A stretch of DNA of 64,000 bases, taken from Sulfurovum riftiae. Its GTDB lineage: Bacteria; Campylobacterota; Campylobacteria; Campylobacterales; Sulfurovaceae. A program made the position numbers and the translations under genes. Under the pieces are notes generated by a model. That model was not told where the DNA came from and made no database searches. It was given only the letters and a program-made list of their open reading frames with translations. Positions 58,406-64,000 of this stretch are shown piece after piece; positions within the stretch are counted from its first letter, which is position 1; each line of letters starts with the position of its first letter. The stretch is from assembly GCF_001595645.1 (NCBI RefSeq), contig NZ_LNKT01000067.1, positions 1 through 64,000 on the forward strand. Direction: 5' to 3'.

Positions 58406-59485
58406 TCAGCCAGCAGGTGCGCCTCTCAGTACATCAAGTACATTGGTAGCATACGAACCTTTGGGAAGGGTAAAGGAGAGTTCGTAGTGTGCCCGCTCTT
58501 CTATGTAGTTCTTCTTGATGTCGGTCACCTGTATCCAGGCATAGCGTCTGGCTCCGTTCATTTTCATCTCTTCGTCGAACATTTCCTCTATCAGTCGTGC
58601 CGCCCCACCTGCTCTTTTTGTGCGTGTCCCGGGAATGAGCCCTGTAGGCGCAATGTCTTTGCTTGCAAAACGTTCCGCCTCCTTGGCAAGCTCTTCTACT
58701 TCAAAAAGCCGTCCGTAAGGGTAATGCATCATCAGGTCACCCTCAAGCAGTTTGAAGAACTGCTTTTGCTCTTTTGTACCTTTGAGCGCTGATGCAGGCA
58801 GTTTCATCAGCTTCTCCGCATCTGCTTCGGAGAACTCCTGCAGCAGCAGGCTGAGTTCCATACGCTTCGAGAGCCAATTGTTGAACAGGTAGCTTTGGTA
58901 CGACCCCATCAAAAACTCTTTGGTCTTCCTGTCCCTGATCTTCAGTTTGCCGTCAAGGAGTTTTTTCCCGTCCACCCAGTTGTTGCCGTCCGTACCGAAA
59001 CGCTGGTTTCCGAAGTAGTTGGGCACCCCGTTGGCTTTGATCCACTTCAGGACAGAATCGAGCTTGTCCTTCTGTACACCGAGCACCTTTTTAAGGCGTA
59101 TCTCGAAACGGTTTCCTTTGAGGTGTCCTACACGTATCTTGTTGTTGTGCCTGACCTTATCGAGTATCTTTATCTTCTCATGACTGAATGCATCCAGTTT
59201 TTCTTCAAATTTTGCTGGTAGTGAGATGTATTGTATGGTCATGGCATGTTTGTCTTTCAGCCCTGCATATCCCATATCGCGTCTGCGTATGCCTACATGG
59301 TTGGAAATGGCATCAAGCATCTCCCAGGTGGTCATCTCTTTTTTGCGTACTTTCAGTACCAAGTGTTCACCCTCACCGGTAAACTCATAAAGCGGTATCT
59401 CCTCTACGGTAAAATCCCGCGGCGAGGTATTGAAGACGAATTCGTTTTTGATGTTGAGGGGGTATATGGGTTTACGACTCGTCAT
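58406..59485 (-). CDS. truD: tRNA pseudouridine(13) synthase TruD
   Basis: The 359-residue protein has TruD features: FVFNTSPRDFTVEEIPLYEFTGEGEHLVLKV, the catalytic Asp78 in YAGLKDKHA, FEIRLKKV, PNYFGNQRFG and the insertion domain, ending in DIKKNYIEERAHYELSFTLPKGSYAT. It makes pseudouridine 13 in tRNA. It is separated from the upstream repeat region and faces left, opposite to the next operon. Confidence 0.94.
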   Translation of the reverse strand: MTSRKPIYPLNIKNEFVFNTSPRDFTVEEIPLYEFTGEGEHLVLKVRKKEMTTWEMLDAISNHVGIRRRDMGYAGLKDKHAMTIQYISLPAKFEEKLDAFSHEKIKILDKVRHNNKIRVGHLKGNRFEIRLKKVLGVQKDKLDSVLKWIKANGVPNYFGNQRFGTDGNNWVDGKKLLDGKLKIRDRKTKEFLMGSYQSYLFNNWLSKRMELSLLLQEFSEADAEKLMKLPASALKGTKEQKQFFKLLEGDLMMHYPYGRLFEVEELAKEAERFASKDIAPTGLIPGTRTKRAGGAARLIEEMFDEEMKMNGARRYAWIQVTDIKKNYIEERAHYELSFTLPKGSYATNVLDVLRGAPAG

Positions 59486-60019
59486 TTAGTGACTCGCTTG
59501 TACTGAATTTTAATTCTTGTCATAGTGACCTTTTAGTTAGTGAGTGTTTTTAAAAGAGTATTTTAGCGGAAAGGGGGTTACATATCCAATGGACCCGCTT
59601 CAATTTTATAATTCTAGGTTACTCCCCCTCGTTCCCACGCTGTGCGTGGGAATGCATATGAGAGTCCTATACACAAAAGCAAGTTCTTTGCTATTGATAT
59701 AACTGAAGTATGGGTTACCACATATAACGTGGGAACCAAAAAACATCTCCACATTCCAAACAAAAGAGTATCTAAATTTGGCTATACTGAACACTTACCT
59801 GAATGGTTGCTTCCAAGTCGATATTGCACTGTATTTAAATACCGCCCACAGTGCGACTCTCTTTTACGCTTACTTCGCATTAAAGTTTCTTTACTAAAAC
59901 AGTTGACCCTGCAGAACTTTTACCTTGATTAGACATAAAACAGAACTATTATTTGCTTGGGTATTTTGCTGCCGGAGTATATGTAATGCGTTGTATTATG
60001 TATTAGGTTTTAATTAATT
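59486..60019. other. Non-coding region with a dispersed repeat
   Basis: About 530 bases hold the repeat B (below) and no ORF with a ribosome binding site or recognisable protein. An open frame at 59642-59932 runs straight through the repeat and is not supported. The unrelated tail (59740-59930) is ordinary AT-rich sequence. Confidence 0.5.
59627..59738 (-). repeat. Dispersed repeat copy B (112 bp)
   Basis: This is about 85% alike by eye to the reverse complement of copy A (26651-26761). One end is the perfect hairpin TTCCCACGC-TGT-GCGTGGGAA (59632-59652), and the other carries GGTTACCACATATAACGTGGGAACC. The palindromic ends and lack of any gene suggest a miniature mobile or REP-like element. 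Confidence 0.7.
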
Positions 60020-60074
60020 CACCACCCAACGAACATAACCAATCTTTGATACTCTGATTTCGTTGGGGGTGGTG
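60020..60074. promoter_or_regulatory. Strong hairpin before the DgcN-like operon
   Basis: CACCACCC-AACGAA (60020-60033) pairs with TTCGTTGGGGGTGGTG (60059-60074), a 14-bp stem with a two-base bulge and 25-base loop. It lies 20 bases before the ATG at 60094. It could be a terminator for an absent upstream gene, an attenuator, or the end of an inserted block. Confidence 0.6.
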
Positions 60075-60093
60075 ATAATATAAAAGAAAGAAA

Positions 60094-61179
60094 ATGAACA
60101 TGGATAAAAAAAATGCAATTGTATATAGTGAAGCCTTATTTGGTGAAATGGATGGCAAAACTGCCAATGGTTTGGTGAGGTACTCGGAAAAATATAATAT
60201 TGTAGGTGTTATTGACAGTACAAAAGCGGGCTTGGATGCCCTGGAATATTTAGATGGCATAAAAAGCGATATACATATCTATAAAAATTTAGAGGATGCC
60301 GTACAGAATATAGAAGACAAAATTGAAGTTTTTATTTACGGCATAGCTCCACTGAGCGGTGATTTTTCAGATGGTGACATATCGCTGATGAAAGACGCTA
60401 TGAGAAGTGGAATGAGTATCGTCAATGGTCTTCATACTTTTTTAACTGATGATGCCTCTTTTATGCAGGAGGCCCAAAAATATGGCGTTGAAGTTGCAGA
60501 TATAAGAAAATATCAAGGGATAAATTTTAAAAGAGTTTTTAGCGGCGATATTTTAAAAGTTACTGCACCGCGTATAGCTGTTTTGGGAACGGATGGTGCC
60601 ATAGGAAAAAGAACAACGGCAACCATCATTATGCAAGAGCTGAAAAAAGAGGGCCTCAATGCTATTATGATATCTACCGGGCAAACAGGTTTGATCCAGG
60701 GTGCAAAATATGGAGCTCCTATGGATGCGATGCAGGGGCATTTTGCTGCGGGTGTCATAGAGGGAGAGATTCTCCGTGCCTGGGAAGAGGTAAAACCTGA
60801 TATCTTTATCATTGAGGGACAGGGCGCACTTACGCATCCTGCCTATCTGAGTTCTTGTGCCATATCCCGTGGTTCACAGGCAAATGGTATCATACTTCAA
60901 CATGCTCCCAAAAGAGAAGTTATGGGAGATTTTCCACAATTTCCTATGCCGACTTTGAAACATGCCATAGCACTCAATGAGATGTTTACCTCGGCACCTG
61001 TGCTTGGCATTACGATAAATCATGAAAATATGAGTGATCAGGAGATACAAAATACCATACAGGAATATGAGAATGTGCATAGTATTCCAACTACAGATGT
61101 CGTAAAACTTGGCGCAAAAAAAATAGCAGCTGCCATTATGGAACATTTCAATCTCCAAGCAGATAATTCTGATGCCTAA
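60094..61179 (+). CDS. DUF1611 / DgcN-like protein
   Basis: The 361-residue protein has the DUF1611 two-domain layout: an N-terminal Rossmann-like domain (GLDALEYLDGIKSDIHIYKNLEDA), then a P-loop-like C-terminal domain with VLGTDGAIGKRTTATIIMQEL and GQTGLIQGAKYGAPMDA and the IIEGQGALTHPAYLS end. DgcN, the studied member, N-acetylates D-glutamate, but here the downstream gene is a PLP racemase rather than the usual DgcA. The operon is AT-richer than the window average. A D-amino acid pathway is inferred. Confidence 0.72.
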   Translation: MNMDKKNAIVYSEALFGEMDGKTANGLVRYSEKYNIVGVIDSTKAGLDALEYLDGIKSDIHIYKNLEDAVQNIEDKIEVFIYGIAPLSGDFSDGDISLMKDAMRSGMSIVNGLHTFLTDDASFMQEAQKYGVEVADIRKYQGINFKRVFSGDILKVTAPRIAVLGTDGAIGKRTTATIIMQELKKEGLNAIMISTGQTGLIQGAKYGAPMDAMQGHFAAGVIEGEILRAWEEVKPDIFIIEGQGALTHPAYLSSCAISRGSQANGIILQHAPKREVMGDFPQFPMPTLKHAIALNEMFTSAPVLGITINHENMSDQEIQNTIQEYENVHSIPTTDVVKLGAKKIAAAIMEHFNLQADNSDA

Positions 61180-62236
61180 AACACCCTATTTGGAAATAGA
61201 TCTTCAAAAGATCAAACATAATGCACAAATGGCATTGAAGATGTGGAATAAGTACAATATAGATGTGATGGCGATAACCAAGGTCGGTTTAGGCGAACCG
61301 TACATCGCTACTGCTCTTTTGGATGCCGGAATAAAAATGTTGGGCGATTCCCGAATAAAAAATATCATAAGAATGAAAAAAGCAAACATAGATGCAACCT
61401 ATGTGCTCATCCGCACACCTTTTTTAAGTGATGTAAAGAGAGTAGTTAAATATGCGGATATCAGCTTGAATACGGAGATGAAAGTCATCAAAGCACTTGC
61501 AAAAGAAGCTAAAAAACAAAATATAAAACATAAAATTATACTCATGCTCGAGATGGGCGACAGGCGGGAAGGGATTTTGCCTGAAAATATCGAAAAGGAA
61601 ATACGTACTATTTTAAAGTTTGACAGTATTGAACTTTATGGCATAGGTGCGAATTTTGCCTGTTTTGGCGGGATAAAACCAAATCAGGAAAAGATGAATC
61701 ACCTCTCACTGTTGGCCAAGACGATAGAGAATGTATTTGATATAGAACTATCCATCATATCAGGTGGAAATTCAGCAAATTATAACTGGTTGGAAAATCA
61801 TACAAATATAGGAAAAATCAATAATATACGACTTGGAGAATCGCTTTTTTTAGGAGTAGAAACACTTTATAAAAAATCACTGGGCGGTTTTTTTCAGGAT
61901 TCTTTTACTTTAGTAGGGGAAGTGATCGAATCAAAAATAAAACCATCACTACCAAATGGAGAAATAGCTTTAAATGCCTTCGGAGAAATACCACACTTTG
62001 AAGATAAAGGATTGATGCACAGGGCTATAGTTGGAATAGGAAGGGAAGATGTTGATATAAATGGGCTTATTCCCAGAATAGATATTGATATCCTGGGTGG
62101 AAGTAGCGATCATATCATTTTAGATGCAAAAAAAGAAAATTTAAAAGTGGGCAATCTCATAGAATTTGATCTAAATTATTCTGCTCTTTTATCTGCCATG
62201 ACATCTTCATCTGTTAAAAAAGTATTTAAGGAATAG
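61172..62236 (+). CDS. Alanine/ornithine racemase family PLP enzyme
   Basis: The 354-residue protein has the fold-type III N-terminal motif of alanine-racemase relatives: LEIDLQKIKHNAQMAL, the PLP Lys in VMAITKVGLGEP, and LLEMGDRREG-type (ILMLEMGDRREGILP) and ISGGNSANYNW loops. It lacks the C-terminal beta domain typical of Alr, as in ornithine racemases and YhfX. It overlaps the DgcN-like gene by eight bases and shares its AT-rich composition. It should interconvert a D/L amino acid, perhaps ornithine, glutamate or a related one. Confidence 0.78.
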   Translation: MPKTPYLEIDLQKIKHNAQMALKMWNKYNIDVMAITKVGLGEPYIATALLDAGIKMLGDSRIKNIIRMKKANIDATYVLIRTPFLSDVKRVVKYADISLNTEMKVIKALAKEAKKQNIKHKIILMLEMGDRREGILPENIEKEIRTILKFDSIELYGIGANFACFGGIKPNQEKMNHLSLLAKTIENVFDIELSIISGGNSANYNWLENHTNIGKINNIRLGESLFLGVETLYKKSLGGFFQDSFTLVGEVIESKIKPSLPNGEIALNAFGEIPHFEDKGLMHRAIVGIGREDVDINGLIPRIDIDILGGSSDHIILDAKKENLKVGNLIEFDLNYSALLSAMTSSSVKKVFKE

Positions 62237-62239
62237 ATC

Positions 62240-62290
62240 ATGAAAGTTTTGCTTGTATGCAAAGGCGGAAAAGTTCATGCAATGGTGTGA
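62240..62290 (+). pseudogene. Short ORF, possible truncated gene start
   Basis: An ATG with AAGGAATAGATC upstream starts MKVLLVCKGGKVHAMV and stops after 16 codons. It sits where a third operon gene would begin, so it may be the remnant of a deleted gene. A palindrome follows at 62304-62325. Confidence 0.35.
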
Positions 62291-62303
62291 AAATTCTAGC
62301 TCA

Positions 62304-62325
62304 TTCCATATCTCCAGATATGGAA
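62304..62325. repeat. 22-bp palindrome
   Basis: TTCCATATCT (62304-62313) and AGATATGGAA (62316-62325) are perfect complements around CC. It lies between the racemase operon and the serine hydrolase gene, near the right edge of the AT-rich block. Operator or junction relic are both possible. Confidence 0.5.
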
Positions 62326-62499
62326 CGCAATACCCCAAGCCCAATACACCAATAAAACCCAGATCACCACAATAAGCTATGGGAAGAAGGATGCCAACCA
62401 AAACTTATGCTATGATGATATCCAAGATCAAGTATACTATCTATCAAGTCAACCGTTATCCTGCTTTACCTTGAATTCAACAACCCTACAGGAGTTATC

Positions 62500-63819
62500 A
62501 TGTTTTTATTTAATCTGAAATTGAAGCGCCACTGTGTCGCAAGCCTGTTGGCAGCATTAGTGGTCATGCCAACAATATCTTCCGCTCAGGAGCGTACACC
62601 CATTGAGAAGTTTGTTAACGGCTTCCCCCTGGAACTTGCCAAGAGAGCACATGCCGCCGATCTGCCGAAACTACTTTCAGGCGGTGATGAAGCAGTCTAC
62701 TTCGCCTCACGTGCATCGGAGTTTTTCCCAACTGCCATTTTACCCGTGCGACAACCCGTAATGGAGCTGAAGAAAAACCTGATCCCGGAGATTGGTGATA
62801 TCAGAGCCAAAACCGAGCCTTTCGGAGAGCTTTCGCTGGCAAAATTTCTTGCAACACCCGAGAGCTATTCCCAGGGCATCATTATCATACACAAGGGTAA
62901 GATCGTCTATGAACAGTATCCTCGAATGCGCCAGGAAGATCACCATATCTGGATGTCGAACGCGAAAGTCACTGCGTCGCTTGTCATCGACCTGCTCATC
63001 AAGGACGGGAAAATTGACGAAAACAGAACATTCGGATATTATGTACCGGAGTTTCGCGGAACACCAACCGGAAAAGTACGGGTCAAGGATGTACTTGACA
63101 TGACAACAGGACTCAACTCTGACGAAAACCCGGAGACCCGCAGTAACCCGGATTCGATCGCGACCCGAACTTTCCTGGCTGAGTTCGGCATGCCGCACAA
63201 AGGCAGAACGGAGCGACTGATCGACGTTCTCAAGGATGCGAAATTTGTATACAAGCCCGGTGAAAAATTCCAGTACGCTTCGGCAACGACACAACTGCTT
63301 GTCTTTCTTGCCGAGGCAGTGGAAAACAAGCTTTGGTCCGATATATTTGATGAGCGTGTATGGTCTAAGATCGGGGCGCAGGCGCCAATCCAGTTGCATA
63401 CCACACCCGACGGTGTTGTCGCCGCACATGGTCTGATATCGAGCAACCTGCGTGATATGGCGAGGTTCGGTATGCTCTACACGCCAAGTTGGAAATTGGT
63501 TGCTGCGGAACAGATCGTTACTCCCCAGATGATCGCACGTATCCGCGATGGAGTGCGCAGCAAGGAGTTCTTTCTGGGCGGATTCAACGGCCCGGCGTTC
63601 GTTAAGATCTTCAACGATGACACAATGATCTCCAACAGTCGGCAATGGGATATCGTTTGGCCTGATGGAGACTTCTGGAAAGGCGGCATGATGAGCCAGG
63701 GTCTCTATATATCGCCCGACCGAGACCTCGTGATCGCCTATTTCTCTCTGAATGCACCAGACCGGTCAATTGACCGGTTCTTGCGTCCTATTGCAAAATC
63801 CAAGCTGTTCAACAAGTGA
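62500..63819 (+). CDS. Exported serine hydrolase, beta-lactamase family
   Basis: The 439-residue protein has a signal peptide (MFLFNLKLKRHCVASLLAALVVMPTISSAQ), the nucleophile motif S-x-x-K as SNAK in IWMSNAKVTAS, and Y-A-S (QYASATTQLL), and a later FWKGGMMSQGLYISPDRDLVIAYFS. This is the class C beta-lactamase/EstB type. Codon use (GAC, CGC, AAC-rich) and bases are unlike the AT-rich genes to its left. The enzyme may be acquired. Substrate unknown. Confidence 0.82.
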   Translation: MFLFNLKLKRHCVASLLAALVVMPTISSAQERTPIEKFVNGFPLELAKRAHAADLPKLLSGGDEAVYFASRASEFFPTAILPVRQPVMELKKNLIPEIGDIRAKTEPFGELSLAKFLATPESYSQGIIIIHKGKIVYEQYPRMRQEDHHIWMSNAKVTASLVIDLLIKDGKIDENRTFGYYVPEFRGTPTGKVRVKDVLDMTTGLNSDENPETRSNPDSIATRTFLAEFGMPHKGRTERLIDVLKDAKFVYKPGEKFQYASATTQLLVFLAEAVENKLWSDIFDERVWSKIGAQAPIQLHTTPDGVVAAHGLISSNLRDMARFGMLYTPSWKLVAAEQIVTPQMIARIRDGVRSKEFFLGGFNGPAFVKIFNDDTMISNSRQWDIVWPDGDFWKGGMMSQGLYISPDRDLVIAYFSLNAPDRSIDRFLRPIAKSKLFNK

Positions 63820-63922
63820 ATCGATCACAGATAACAAGAAAAAAAATTGACAACTTAATCTTTTAAAAGTATAATCAAAGTGAGTCAAGAATAATCTGAA
63901 TCAATTAAACAGGAGGCTTGAA

Positions 63923-64000
63923 ATGAAAGTTGGAAATATCGTTATTTTGGCAAATTTGGGTGAGTTGAAGGTCTATGAGGCAATGCCGCGTGATCTTGAA
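63923..64000 (+). CDS. Start of a gene cut by the window end
   Basis: An ATG with AGGAGG seven bases upstream begins MKVGNIVILANLGELKVYEA and MPRDLE before the window ends. The pattern recalls small proteins of the host attachment/translation-associated family, but 26 residues are too few. It is incomplete at the 3' end. Confidence 0.6.
   Translation, partial: MKVGNIVILANLGELKVYEAMPRDLE

Noticed and set aside
59642-59932. Open frame of 96 codons in the region after truD
   Set aside because: It has no Shine-Dalgarno, begins inside the dispersed repeat hairpin, and has no recognisable motif.
62207-62401. 64-codon minus-strand frame near the end of the racemase gene
   Set aside because: It overlaps the racemase end, has no ribosome binding site and contains the palindrome.
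1-64000. tRNA, rRNA, CRISPR arrays, transposase genes and prophage modules
   Set aside because: I looked for cloverleaf-like TTCGAATCC arms, direct-repeat arrays and integrase or transposase motifs and found none. The YcgJ-like genes carry a prophage family name only.

Overview
The window is chromosomal DNA from a bacterium that looks like a Campylobacterota (epsilonproteobacterial) species of the Sulfurovum/Sulfurimonas type. This is inferred from gene content (TruD, SulP permeases, DUF3365 haem protein, DUF6172, large c-di-GMP and sensor proteins), AAGGA-type ribosome binding sites, frequent TTG/GTG starts and short intergenic spaces. No rRNA, tRNA, CRISPR array, complete insertion sequence or phage module was seen. 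Genes are packed on both strands, mostly as two- to four-gene operons.

Layout. 1-8.5 kb: RhlE-type RNA helicase behind a structured leader, DUF6172, an entericidin-like peptide, a PilT-type ATPase, an aldo/keto reductase, an MscS channel and two small exported proteins (one Met-rich and Spy-like). 8.5-9.2 kb is a non-coding AT-rich stretch ending in a TetR control region with four palindromic operators exactly 42 bp apart. 9.2-22.7 kb: TetR regulator and methyltransferase, YjdF-like membrane protein, DUF3365 cytochrome, second methyltransferase, serine hydrolase, M13 peptidase, a MntA/HepT-type toxin-antitoxin pair, a TPR protein, a cluster of YcgJ-like secreted proteins, an XRE regulator and a YhiN flavoprotein. 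23-26.6 kb: arsenic operon of arsR, a permease/ArsC/[2Fe-2S]/C-terminal multidomain fusion, and arsB. 26.6-31.3 kb: a dispersed repeat, a structured leader, a SulP permease and a convergent hybrid histidine kinase.

31.5-41.4 kb: periplasmic rhodanese, alpha-carbonic anhydrase, MogA/MoaB, an SDR, a probable zinc uptake operon (His-rich peptide, porin-like protein, ZnuA, ZnuB, no ATPase), patatin, an ICMT-like methyltransferase, a DUF819 permease and a STAS/SEC14-like protein. 41.4-43.9 kb: an unusual pair, an integrase-arm-like domain fused to degenerate GGDEF plus EAL, then a degenerate GGDEF protein, behind a strong promoter set in TGTAGTAACT inverted repeats. 43.9-59.5 kb: Tyr-rich lipoprotein, dipeptide epimerase and NlpC/P60-type protein (a plausible murein-peptide recycling pair), RsmD-like methyltransferase, rhodanese, NYN/LOTUS protein, guanine deaminase, UvrD-family helicase, MurA, CYTH triphosphatase, a large FIST/PAS/GGDEF/EAL protein and TruD. 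59.5-64 kb looks like a recently assembled patchwork: the second copy of the dispersed repeat, a strong hairpin, a visibly AT-rich DgcN-like plus PLP-racemase operon, a truncated ORF, a serine hydrolase and the start of a further gene.

The strongest candidates for something undescribed are the arm-domain/EAL pair and its operators (the same decamer recurs upstream of the DUF3365 haem gene), the 42-bp-phased TetR operator array, the arsenic fusion with ribosome binding sites retained at its module borders, and the structured leader before SulP. All functional statements come from reading motifs by eye; no database search was run.
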